Source: Maratus speciosus
Taxonomy: Eukaryota; Arthropoda; Arachnida; Araneae; Salticidae
Assembly: GCA_963932465.1 (NCBI GenBank)
Contig: OZ010799.1
Span: 283,288,083-283,352,082 of the forward strand
Length of the DNA stretch: 64,000 nucleotides
Reading direction: 5' to 3'
How positions within the stretch are numbered: position 1 is the first letter of the stretch; each line of letters opens with the position of its first letter. Under the pieces are notes generated by a model. It saw nothing but the letters and a program-made list of their open reading frames with translations, had not been told where the DNA came from and searched no databases. The translations under genes were made by a program, and so were the position numbers. This document shows, piece by piece, positions 46,386 to 56,553 of the stretch.

Positions 46386-47659
46386 GGTATTTAGGCAAAC
46401 AACTTTGAGACCTAATCTATGGTTTAGCTGTGCAAATATTTGAAATAATTGTTAATGCATGTTTTCATAGAAATGTAGGAGACAAAACAAATTCTCAGAA
46501 ATTCTCTTTAAAATAGAAAATTAGTCATTTATACCCAACCACTAGCCGAAATTTGAAATATTCACAATTTCTATTAGCTTAAATGAATGCTTTTTTCGAT
46601 GTTTATAGGTTTTTCATTTTTCAAGATAGCGAAATGTAAAAAGTAACTTTATTCATATTTTTTGTATCACGGATCCAAATAAATAAGTCATAATCTTAGC
46701 TTGTAGGCTTCTTTGAAATACATATTTTTTTTAAATTGCGAAATTATAGGTTTAAGCCTATATTTTATGCTTTTTTGTAGCGTACGAAATATAGGGCACT
46801 AGGCGCAAATGGGTACATATTTATATTAGCCAGTTAGGGGACAGTTATTTATGTAAAGTCCTTTTCAGGATGATTTTCAAATAATTGTTTTCTAGCCTCA
46901 AATAAGACTATTCTTAATTTATTATTAATAATATTTATAATGTTATTAGTCTCTGCATAGAAATATATATATATATTTTAATAGCTCATAAAAAGACAAA
47001 TTAAGGGTAATATGCAATTTAAAAGCATATGTGACAGAGTTTTTTTCGCATATCTCTCTTTTTATTCAAAATTAATTTAAAACATAACTTTATTAATTTT
47101 ATAACATGCTATGCTCCCCCCCCCCTTTTCTATACTGAAATACGTAATTAAATTCATTTCTCAAAACCATCCAGATTTTTATTAAAGTGTTTTTTTTTTT
47201 CCTTCTTTCTAAAACATCTTTAATTCAGTGCGATCAAAGATTCAATTACTTTTCCCTTTCTCATTTAAATCAGTCGTCTGTCCGTTACTGCTTCCAGTGC
47301 AAAAATAAATAAAAATTAGAATCGCAGCTGCTGGTAACAACATGTCTTCATTTAATTTCTTCGGATTTTTTGCTCGCCACATTGATAAGAAATTCTTTAA
47401 CTCTGCTAGTACTTGAACGTTGAAAATGTATTAAAACAAAAAGAAAAAGAACGGATCTTATGGGACATTATCGTGAATTGTGGTCGAGTTAAAAGCCAGA
47501 TGCCTGTGTTTTTTGGCATTTTTCTCATGCAGGGGTCTGCTTTGTACAATTTTATGTAACAGTTAGTTGGGCAAAGGCCTATTTGTAATATAAACAATTT
47601 TCTGTTTTTCTTATGCCTTTCTCATCGTAATTAGAAGCGGTTACTTGCAACCTAGGCGT
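46386..47659. other. AT-rich non-coding stretch
   Basis: Short poly-C near 47116-47125; no gene recognised. Confidence 0.35.
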
Positions 47660-47870
47660 ACCCCTCGGGTAGGGACACCAGATTATTTGCTGTAATGTTT
47701 ATCGCCAAAACCTTTGTTCACTTTCATGCAGTCACCAAATGTTTGTAAATTGGCGATTCTGTGCAACGCCAAGATTTCTAGACTTGTAGCGAAAACTTTC
47801 ACTTCTGTCCTAGCCTTCAAGATGTGAAGGTTTTATAATTAAAGGGCGTTTGGCACCCCATTTTGTAATT
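47660..47870 (+). repeat. Dispersed repeat family R2, copy 2
   Basis: Patchy similarity to 24282-24480 around TGTTTGTAAATTGGCGAT and the following GCAACGCCAAG. It ends near TTTGGCACCCCATTTTG. Confidence 0.45.
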
Positions 47871-48051
47871 GGGGGTCTCTCTCTCATTTTTCTAACTGAA
47901 CCACCTCTAATATAACGTAAATAAATAGTTGTTCCAGTAAATTAATAGTTGGAGTTTTTTATCATTTTTTCCGTGCATTCTATAACCCGGTCTTGAATCT
48001 CTATTATAGCATATAAATTTAAATTTTATATAAATTTAGACAAAACATATA

Positions 48052-49287
48052 CAGTAAAACCCCGATAATTCGGATTAATTGGGACCAGACCCAATCCGAA
48101 TTATCGAAAATTCGGATAATCCGGAGAATGAGAAAAAATGAAATAAAATAAAACATACTTACAGAAAATCACCTTTATATTAAGCATATTGAATATTTCA
48201 GACAGTAAAAATGTTTATTTTGTAATTATAAAGTTTGTAATCTTCTGCTGTGCCAGTTATGCATACCTTTTGCGGGCCGCACGGTCACGCATCCGCTTGA
48301 GCATAAGCAGTTCGTTAGGTGTAGTCACCACCTGACGTTCAAAATAAACCATTAATTGTTCTAAATGAGACGTTGCTTCATTATGGCTAATAACTTTTGG
48401 TTGATTATCATTGATAATGGTGTTTTCGTCTGTATCATCTTCATTTCCGTTTTTTTCAGTTTTGCAAAAAGCGATTATTTCCTTATCTATAAGTGAGACG
48501 TAACCTTCATTATTTTCTGCTTCTAACCAATTGCTAATGTCGCTGATATCAACATCTGAGCAACCAAAAATTTTTTTTAACGTGCTCACAAAATCTTCAG
48601 ATGTAATTTCTTTTTCATTCTCGCTTATTCCTCCTTCTGTTTCAAGCTTATTATTCGAGAAATCACAATTTGAAGGCCATAAATTCTTCCACGACTTTCG
48701 GAGAGTACTCTCAGCACCCTTATTCCAAGATTCAGCAATCATATATATTACTTTCTTGATATTGATTGATTTGAGAATCTCTACCACTCCATGCTCTTTA
48801 TAATCTTCTAAAAGTTCATTCAGCATTTGTCGTTTATAAACTTTCTTAATATTCTGAAGAACCCCTTGATCCATTGGCTGTACTATCGCTGTCACATTAG
48901 GTGGTAAAAACCGTTATGTTTCCTTTTGTCAGTTGGCTTTCTTCGGTGTGTGTCGGGGCATTATCAATTAGGAGGACAGCTTTGATGGGTAAGTTGCACG
49001 ATTTTAAATATTTTGTAACACCCGGAACCATAAAATTGCCCAAACTTAAAGTAATACATTGTTGTTTCTTTGAAGGACACCATCAAAGAATTTAAATAAG
49101 AATGCTTAGGGTATTCTTCTGACGATTTCAGAAAAAGACTTTTTTATTCAGAATACGTGTATGAAATAAATGAATGTTAGGGAAATTTACCGATCGCGTC
49201 TCAAACTTGAAAAAAAAAATCGAAAAGACCGATCCGGATTATCCGGAGATCCGAATTTACGGGGTCCGAATTAGCGGAGTTCCACTG
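48052..49287 (-). mobile_element. pogo/Tigger-like element, internally deleted
   Basis: Ends CAGTAAAACCCCGATAATTC and, on the other strand, CAGTGGAACTCCGCTAATTC, flanked by TA (48050-48051 and 49288-49289). These are typical pogo/Tigger termini, with subterminal repeats of ATTCGGATTA and ATCCGGAGA. At 1,236 bp it is about half the usual length; the 5' coding half is missing. Confidence 0.9.
48257..49090 (-). pseudogene. Tigger/jerky-like transposase C-terminal pseudogene
   Basis: These proteins have an N-terminal psq-type helix-turn-helix, a CENP-B-type binding domain and a DDE_1 catalytic domain. Only the catalytic C-terminal half is here. On the minus strand, CPSKKQQCITLSLGNFMVPG, TKYLKSCNLPIKAVLLIDNA and PTHTEE include the second catalytic Asp. 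A one-base shift follows near 48905, then FLPPNVTAIVQPMDQGVLQN with the third Asp in MDQG, and a 200-residue tail rich in acidic residues (WLEAENNEGYVSLIDKEI) ending RMRDRAARKRYA. From 48895 to 48257 the frame is fully open. The DNA-binding N-terminus is absent. The element at 57533-58258 keeps an N-terminal part of a related protein. Confidence 0.9.
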
Positions 49288-49539
49288 TACTATGCTTTTT
49301 CCACATATGGATATTTCCATATTTCGTACGTTTACATTTTATCAAAGAAATACAAAAATATTTTAGCGTACTTTTTTTAGTATTTTCCCAGTTAATTTTG
49401 CAACATTTTAAAGTGATTTTACGAAGAAATTTGAGAAACAAAAAATTAGGCATAAACGGGTTAAAGAGAACAAGTTGGAAATTGCTCGTCAAACGTGGCA
49501 AATGAGGTGCATTCGTACTATAACTAGTTTTATAATTAT

Positions 49540-50470
49540 TTTTTGCACCCCATATTGTACTGAATGTATAATTTTTTGCACTTCATAAAGCGCATAGTCT
49601 GATACATCATTAAAATGCACTTCCAATATTTTTTTCCCATTCCCCGTAACGGAACACTTTTGACTGTCCCTGTAATTAAACTATACATCCGATTTTCCTA
49701 AAATTTGAAATAGCTCAACAAAATTTTGCAACAATTATATCTTTAAAATTTCAGACCATTCGGAAGGCTGTAATATCATTAAAATGCACTTGCAATAATT
49801 TTTCCCATTGGCCGTAATGTAAAGAAAAACTTTTGACTGTCCCTGTAATTAAACTATGCATCCGATTTTCCTAAAATTTGAAAGGGCTCGACAAAATTTT
49901 GCAACAGTTATATCTTTAAAATTTCAGATCATTCGGAAGGCTCTAATATCATTAAAATCCACTTGCAATAATTTTTCCCATTGGCCGTAATGTAAAGAAA
50001 AACTTTTGACTGTCCCTGTAATTAAACTATACATCCGATTTTTCTAAAATTTGAAAGGGCTCTACAAAATTTTGCAACAGTTATATCTTTAAAATTTCAG
50101 ATCATTCGGAAGGCTCTAATATCATTAAAATGCACTTGCAATAATTTTTCCCATTGGCCGTAATGTAAGGAAAAACTTTTGACTGTCCCTGTAATTAAAC
50201 TATACATCCGATTTTCCTAAAATTTGAAAGGGCTCGACAAAATTTTGCAACAGTTATATCTTTAAAATTTCAGATCATTCGGAAGGCTGTAATATCATTA
50301 AAATGCACTTGCAATAATTTTTCCCATTGGCCGTAATGTAAAGAAAAACTTTTGACTGTCCCTGTAATTAAACTATTCATCCGATTTTCATAAAATTTGA
50401 AATGGCTCGACAAAATTTTGCAACAATCATATATTTGAAATTTCAGACCATTCGGTTGGGTAGTTTTTGC
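49540..50470 (+). repeat. 173-bp satellite-like tandem array, about five units
   Basis: CATTAAAATGCACTTGCAAT recurs at 49608, 49777, 49950, 50123 and 50296, giving periods of 169, 173, 173 and 173 bp. Each unit contains TTTTCCCATTGGCCGTAATG, TTTTGACTGTCCCTGTAATT, CATCCGATTTTCCTAAAATT and TTTCAGATCATTCGGAAGGC. Inner units are nearly identical; the outer two are more diverged. The array ends at GGACAGACAGACGGACAGAC. Confidence 0.95.
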
Positions 50471-50529
50471 TCTGTTACATGCGGACAGACAGACGGACAG
50501 ACTGAACGACGACTATAGGTGCTACGTAT

Positions 50530-52192
50530 TTATATAATTACGAACGCACCTAAAAAAGAAATTCGTTAACTCGCGTTGCAGCAAAGAATAGCTAATGAAT
50601 CATTTTATGCAGTTTTACCTATCAGTTGACAAACTTTTTCAATAAAATTGAAATGCCTTTTATTAAAGAATTGAACGTATAAAATTAATATAAACGATAA
50701 CTCTCTGAGTCTAAAGTCTCTAAAGACTGTCTTCTATAAATGTATTTTCATTAAAAAAAATATTTAATCGTTTTAAGTATGCATCTGCAGTTTCCTGTGT
50801 CACTGTTTAAGTTAAAGTTTTTTTGAATGTTTAAAAACAAGTTTAAAAAAATAAATGCTTTAGAAAATCATATTATTTGCAAAATAAAATGAATAGGTAT
50901 TTGTTTTTTATTGAAGCTGAAAGTATCTATCAGTTCCTAAACTTCTCTAATTTCCTGTACATCTATTTTAATAAAGATAGAAATTCAATTTAATGTTTAT
51001 GGCTAGTTTCATGAGCACTTGTAGTGTAAGTCACATGTTACGATTTTTAGCTACCAGCATTTTAGAGCGGAAAATGTGACTTATATTATCGTAGATATCT
51101 CATTAATTGAAGAAGGTGAAGCAAACTTTTCGAAAATAACGGTGGCCAACAAGCATAGCGGTTATCAGCTATGTGACCGACACTACAAAAACCTATGGAA
51201 CTAGCCTTATATGTAATTCAGAATATCAATATATTTTTTGTTTGTTGGTTTATCCCTTTATCTACTGACGGTACTTATAAGTACCATTAAAATAACTTTT
51301 TATAAAATTTATTTAATACATCGATTAGTTGTAATACAGTTTAGAATGAGTTATAGATACATTACTTTATCTTGTACCAAAAGCTTTATTGGTTACACAA
51401 AACAAAAATATTTTGAAAAGGATAATTTATTTTGCCTTTGCATCTTTTCAGCTCTCTTGGCATTAGTGTGTGTGTGTGTGTGTGGGGGGGGGGGCGGATT
51501 TTTCAATTCGGAAATATTTCTATATTTCTACTGTAAGAACATTATATTTGTACATTTCCTAATTCTACAAAATACCAAGGAAAATATTTAAAATAAAAGA
51601 TTTGAGTGGGGTTATGAATATCGCAAAAAATTTCTATAAATTCAAATTTAATTAATCCGTCTAAATCATTCAATCCTTCTAAAATTTATTAAATGATTAT
51701 GTAAATCTTTTAATGTAGTTTAAACAATTCACGAAGAATGCTTTAGAAGATAAAATTTTCATGAACTCGTAATTCAGTTAATAAGGGGTTAAGTGGCTTT
51801 ATTTAGAAAGGTTTAAAAATGTAATATAATGTGTCATTGAGCGCCTTAAAAATCTGTCAATCGTTTCGTAGAAAATACAATATTTTTTCAATTCCTACTA
51901 TTAGTTCACACTCTCCCTATATTTATTTATTTATTTAACTGTCTTGTTCAAATTTTCAATCGTTAATAAAATACTTATTATTCATCCTATCAAGTTAAAA
52001 TATTTTTTTTTAAACTGGTACTGGATGACAATTGATGTTAATACAGATTTTTCAAATATTAATTCATTAATTAAATTTAATTAATTAATTTTAGTTTTGC
52101 ATGGGAGACAAAACGGCGGCCATTGGTTATTCAAGCATTTAATGCATCTTCATATCTATAAGGGGAGTTACCATAGGGGCACCCTGTTATGT
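50530..52192. other. Non-coding stretch with TG/G microsatellite
   Basis: Short (GT)n followed by an 11-base G-run at 51476-51494. The 117-codon frame at 51238-51591 runs straight through it and has no recognisable domain, so it is not called. A short inverted pair TAAGTCACAT / ATGTGACTTA lies near 51029-51083. Confidence 0.4.
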
Positions 52193-52305
52193 CGCCAAAT
52201 ACCGCCAAGTTTGTCGCCAACTTAGCGATATATCGCCAAATTTGGCGACCAAAATGAGTCGCCAAATGGGACGCCAACTTGGCGATATCTCTAATATTTC
52301 GCCAA
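52193..52305. repeat. Cluster of nine CGCCAA/TTGGCG words
   Basis: Seven CGCCAA and two TTGGCG occur in 113 bp, mostly in CGCCAAATTTGGCG or CGCCAACTTGGCG arrangements with ATAT spacers. It may be a degenerate palindromic repeat or a protein-binding cluster. Confidence 0.6.
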
Positions 52306-52355
52306 ATTCCCATAGACTTCCATTGTAAACATACTTGCTTACAGAAAATGAACAA

Positions 52356-54185
52356 ATTGAGATATTTTAATGCAACAAAAACTAATATTAGCTTAAGGGA
52401 TTGTGTTAAATTTTTCTTTGATGACCTAAGTAGGAATTGATTTTAAAAACTAAATTTTTACATTACTTGATTAGAAGATGTTTCTAATTTAATTTTTACA
52501 TAAATTACCTGTATTATAAAATAGAAACATGATCGTAATTAATGCTGACCTCATATTGACAAAGGCCCCCTGAATACTAGGTCTTCGCGCTGACACAAAA
52601 ATGGAAGCTGCCGTATTTGAATTCTTGCAGCATTTAATCGATCTCGTTAATTTGCATACAAACAATTTTTAAAAATAATCTTCACCTTATATTTAAAGAA
52701 TAAATTAAGGTAAAGCTTACTTTGAGAAAATACTGGTGTTGAAATTTTCTGGACTATACAAAATCTGAAATAAATCCACCTTGGTCTATGATTGAGAGAG
52801 CTTTGTTTTAAAACTACCCTCAGATTACTGATTATTTTTTATCGTTTTTAAATAATTTAAAATATTAAAAACCTATTATATAAACACAATTTATTTTATT
52901 GTAAAATATATACTGAAAATCAAATCAATAGTAATTTATTCAAAATTGTTGTTGAAATGTCCTTTCCCAAGTATTTCAAATACTTCAAATAGAATTGCGA
53001 AATTCAATTTGAAGACCTTTAGGATACTGCAAATAATATTCATTGTATTGTTATGTGAAGTTTAGAGATAACATGCTTGGGTTGAGTTCATTCAAAATTT
53101 TGCAAAACCCTTGAAAAGACATTGAAAATGTACATTTTAATACATAGTTACATTACTGTATTCATTTTATGTTTTAAAAATGGCTATTAGTTAGAGAATG
53201 GCTATATTTGGTGCTGTATTTCAATATTTCTATAGGACGTTTTTAATTCAATCTACATCGATACTTTTGTATAACTATGTTAGATTATATAGTTCAAAGA
53301 GTATTGTTCTGAACTAATTACGAAATTATAGAATCATTGTAAATATAAACTTAAAGTAATTTCTCTATTTTTTTCATGAGCGCTTAGTCCTAAATATATA
53401 TAGAATGCATAACACGTATATTATATTTAACACAGAAATGTAGCTCATTTTTTTTATGTTAATTACAGTAATCTGTGTAAAATCAAACAGTAAATATATG
53501 TTACAAACCAAAAAAATCTTCATGAGTAACCCTGATATCATATTCACGATGGAAACATCTAAAAAATGAATATTACTGCAGTTATTTATTTTACTTTGAA
53601 ACATCGCACAGTTTCATTTGTTATTCCCTCAAATAGGGAAAAGAATATTCTTTCAAGCAAAATTTGTTTGAAAAAATGTATTTCGATTTACAGATTTTCT
53701 ATGGTTTCTAAAATTTTTTCAAGCATGATTTTTAAAATCTATCTCTAAAGTGTGATGACCGATTACAAAACATTAACCTGTTTGTACTTAAAAATATATA
53801 AATAGTTCAATATGTATTTTCGATTCATACTCTACATGGAAATTAAAACTCATAAAAAAATATGTACATTAAGCAAAAATTAAACAGACACACAATCAAA
53901 CTATGCGCTTGAACCACTGAAAATATCATAATGAAAAGGCTGCTGTAAATACACTAATCTTTGGGGATTTTTTTCGTGTATTAATTCCTTGCATGAGGCT
54001 AATGATAAAATTAAATTTCAAAATTTTAATTCAATGCATCAAATATACCTTACATATTAGTCATATACTTTTTAGTGGAAAATATAAAACATATATATAT
54101 AATAAGTATATATATATATATATATAATAAATCTAAAAACTGTATTACCAGGAATCATTATACGATAACCTCTTGAAATCGTTAC
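52356..54185. other. AT-rich non-coding stretch
   Basis: Ends in a TA-rich microsatellite (54091-54126). No gene recognised. Confidence 0.4.
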
Positions 54186-54229
54186 TAATAAAGATATACG
54201 AATTGAATATTTCCAACTGAGCGAAAAAA

Positions 54230-54301
54230 TGCCCAGGCCGGGAATCGAACCCAGATCCTTGGCTTACAAGGCCAATGCTTTTCCATTTAAGCTAACTGGG
54301 C
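54230..54301 (-). tRNA. tRNA-Thr(TGT)-like, array copy 1
   Basis: A 72-base cloverleaf is readable. The acceptor pairs GCCCAG with CTGGGC (the seventh pair is mismatched). The D arm is GCTT/AAGC with GG in the loop, the anticodon arm TTGGC-CTTGTAA-GCCAA has anticodon TGT and the required T33, and the T arm is CTGGG-TTCGATT-CCCGG. The discriminator is A. The internal A box (TAGCTTAAATGG) and B box (GGTTCGATTCC) are present, and a T6 Pol III terminator follows directly. The anticodon predicts threonine ACA decoding. A tRNA-derived repeat cannot be excluded. Confidence 0.85.
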
Positions 54302-54505
54302 CGACAACCAGCCAGCATATTTCGCTCAGATAACCTTATTGGTAGTAACATCTGGTCTGTCATGTAGACAGCTCAACAGAATAAACCGCAGGTAAAGGAA
54401 CTCCATATAAACGATGGATACGTAGATGAACTATTAATTTAACACAATCAAACTGATTGGTAAAGTTATCATACGAATTTGAATATTTCCAACTGAGCGA
54501 AAAAA

Positions 54506-54577
54506 TGCCCAGGCCGGGAATCGAACCCAGATCCTTGGCTTACAAGGCCAATGCTTTTCCATTTAAGCTAACTGGGC
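54506..54577 (-). tRNA. tRNA-Thr(TGT)-like, array copy 2
   Basis: Identical in sequence to copy 1, including the directly following T6 terminator. The spacer before it has one extra T (GAATTTGAATAT rather than GAATTGAATAT), giving a 276-bp interval. Confidence 0.85.
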
Positions 54578-54780
54578 CGACAACCAGCCAGCATATTTCG
54601 CTCAGATAACCTTATTGGTAGTAACATCTGGTCTGTCATGTAGACTGCTCAACAGAATAAACCGCAGGTAAAGGAACTCCATATAAACGATGGATACGTA
54701 GATGAACTATTAATTTAACACAATCAAACTGATTGGTAAAGTTATCATACGAATTGAATATTTCCAACTGAGCGAAAAAA

Positions 54781-54852
54781 TGCCCAGGCCAGAAATCGAA
54801 CCCAGATCCTTGGCTTACAAGGCCAATGCTTTTCCATTTAAGCTAACTGGGC
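54781..54852 (-). tRNA. tRNA-Thr(TGT)-like, array copy 3, altered T arm
   Basis: Same cloverleaf and anticodon, but the 3' side of the T stem reads TCTGG where copy 1 has CCCGG. Two G-C pairs become G-T wobble pairs and the B box end changes. The terminator is kept. Probably weaker folding. Confidence 0.75.
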
Positions 54853-55055
54853 CGACAACCAGCCAGCATATTTCGCTCAGATAACCTTATTGGTAGTAAC
54901 ATCTGGTCTGTCATGTAGACAGCTCAACAGAATAAACCGCAGGTAAAGGAACTCCATATAAACGATGGATACGTAGATGAACTATTAATTTAACACAATC
55001 AAACTGATTGGTAAAGTTATCATACGAATTGAATATTTCCAACTGAGCGAAAAAA

Positions 55056-55127
55056 TGCCCAGGCCGGGAATCGAACCCAGATCTTTGGCTTACAAGGCCA
55101 ATGCTTTTCCATTTAAGCTAACTGGGC
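55056..55127 (-). tRNA. tRNA-Thr(TGT)-like, array copy 4
   Basis: One change relative to copy 1, in the variable loop (AGAT for GGAT). All stems, the anticodon, both internal promoter boxes and the T6 terminator are intact. Confidence 0.85.
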
Positions 55128-55330
55128 CGACAACCAGCCAGCATATTTCGCTCAGATAACCTTATTGGTAGTAACATCTGGTCTGTCATGTAGACAGCTC
55201 AACAGAATAAACCGCAGGTAAAGGAACTCCATATAAACGATGGATACGTAGGTGAACTATTAATTTAACACAATCAAACTGATTGGTAAAGTTATCATAC
55301 GAATTGAATATTTCCAACTGAGCGAAAAAA

Positions 55331-55402
55331 TGCCCAGGCCGGGAATCGAACCCAGATCCTTGGCTTACAAGGCCAATGCTTTTCCATTTAAGCTAACTGG
55401 GC
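55331..55402 (-). tRNA. tRNA-Thr(TGT)-like, array copy 5
   Basis: Identical to copy 1. It is the mirror partner of the plus-strand copy at 55844-55915 across the palindrome axis near 55623. Confidence 0.85.
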
Positions 55403-55605
55403 CGACAACCAGCCAGCATATTTCGCTCAGATAACCTTATTGGTAGTAACATCTGGTCTGTCATGTAGACAGCTCAACAGAATAAACCGCAGGTAAAGGA
55501 ACTCCATATAAACGATGGATACGTAGATGAACTATTAATTTAACACAGTCAAACTGATTGGTAAAGTTATCATACGAATTGAATATTTCCAACTGAGCGA
55601 AAAAA

Positions 55606-55640
55606 TGCCCAGGCCGGGAATCGAACCCAGATCCTGGGCA
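55606..55640. pseudogene. Truncated tRNA remnant at the palindrome centre
   Basis: A minus-strand tRNA 3' part (discriminator, acceptor 3' strand, T arm and part of the variable loop) runs from 55606 to about 55634. There it meets the end of a plus-strand copy, CCTGGGCA (55633-55640), with its own T6. The two acceptor ends are inverted repeats around 19 bases. The anticodon and D arms are missing, so neither strand encodes a tRNA here. Confidence 0.9.
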
Positions 55641-55843
55641 TTTTTTCGCTCAGTTGGAAATATTCAATTCGTATGATAACTTTACCAATGAGTTTGATTG
55701 TGTTAAATTAATAGTTCATCTACGTATCCATCGTTTATATGGAGTTCCTTTACTTGCGGTTTATTCTGTTGAGCTGTCTACATGACAGACCAGATGTTAC
55801 TACCAATAAGGTTATCTGAGCGAAATATGCTGGCTGGTTGTCG

Positions 55844-55915
55844 GCCCAGTTAGCTTAAATGGAAAAGCATTGGCCTTGTAAGCCAAGGATCTGGGTTCGA
55901 TTCCCGGCCTGGGCA
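55844..55915 (+). tRNA. tRNA-Thr(TGT)-like, array copy 6
   Basis: Plus-strand copy, identical in sequence to copy 1. T6 follows at 55916-55921. CTGAGCGAAA (55816-55825) upstream and TTTCGCTCAG (55919-55928) downstream form a 10-bp inverted repeat around the gene. Confidence 0.85.
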
Positions 55916-56118
55916 TTTTTTCGCTCAGTTGGAAATATTCAATTCGTATGATAACTTTACCAATCAGTTTGATTGTGTTAAATTAATAGTTCATCTACGT
56001 ATCCATCGTTTATATGGAGTTCCTTTACCTGCGGTTTATTCTGTTGAGCTGTCTACATGACAGACCAGATGTTACTACCAATAAGGTTATCTGAGCGAAA
56101 TATGCTGGCTGGTTGTCG

Positions 56119-56190
56119 GCCCAGTTAGCTTAAATGGAAAAGCATTGGCCTTGTAAGCCAAGGATCTGCGTTCGATTCCCGGCCTGGGCA
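56119..56190 (+). tRNA. tRNA-Thr(TGT)-like, array copy 7, B-box change
   Basis: As copy 6, except the T stem reads CTGCG instead of CTGGG. This breaks one pair and alters the first base of the B box (CGTTCGATTCC). Reduced Pol III promoter strength is likely. The terminator is intact. Confidence 0.75.
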
Positions 56191-56393
56191 TTTTTTCGCT
56201 CAGTTGGAAATATTCAATTCGTATGATAACTTTACCAATCAGTTTGATTGTGTTAAATTAATAGTTCATCTACGTATCCATCGTTTATATGGAGTTCCTT
56301 TACCTGCGGTTTATTCTGTTGAGCTGTCTACATGACAGACGAGATGTTACTACCAATAAGGTTATCTGAGCGAAATATGCTGGCTGGTTGTCG

Positions 56394-56465
56394 GCCCAGT
56401 TAGCTTAAATGGAAAAGCATTGGCCTTGTAAGCCAAGGATCTGGGTTCGATTCCCGGCCTGGGCA
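56394..56465 (+). tRNA. tRNA-Thr(TGT)-like, array copy 8
   Basis: Identical to copy 6 and followed by T6. The unit stops 76 bases after the tRNA, at the right edge of the array, where the 13-bp flanking word begins. Confidence 0.85.
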
Positions 56466-56553
56466 TTTTTTCGCTCAGTTGGAAATATTCAATTCGTATG
56501 ATAACTTTACCAATCAGTTTGATTGTGTTAAATTAATAGTTAATAAAGATATA

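Larger units (their letters stand above)
54186..56553. repeat. Palindromic array of 275-bp tRNA-Thr(TGT)-like units
   Basis: Five complete and one truncated unit on the minus strand (54196-55613) meet three complete units on the plus strand (55633-56541) around a 19-nt central spacer. tRNA starts are spaced 275-276 bp. Unit sequence outside the tRNA is also conserved, at about 203 bp. The 13-bp word TAATAAAGATATA occurs at 54186-54198 and 56541-56553, in direct orientation at the two edges, overlapping the array ends by one to three bases. Confidence 0.93.

Noticed and set aside
51238..51591. 117-codon plus-strand frame, one of the longest outside transposases
   Set aside because: Runs through a (GT)n/poly-G tract and AT-rich DNA, with no domain; most likely chance.
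54230..56465. CRISPR-like array because of regular 275-bp repeats
   Set aside because: The repeat is the whole unit including a tRNA gene, the spacers are not unique, and the genome is clearly eukaryotic.
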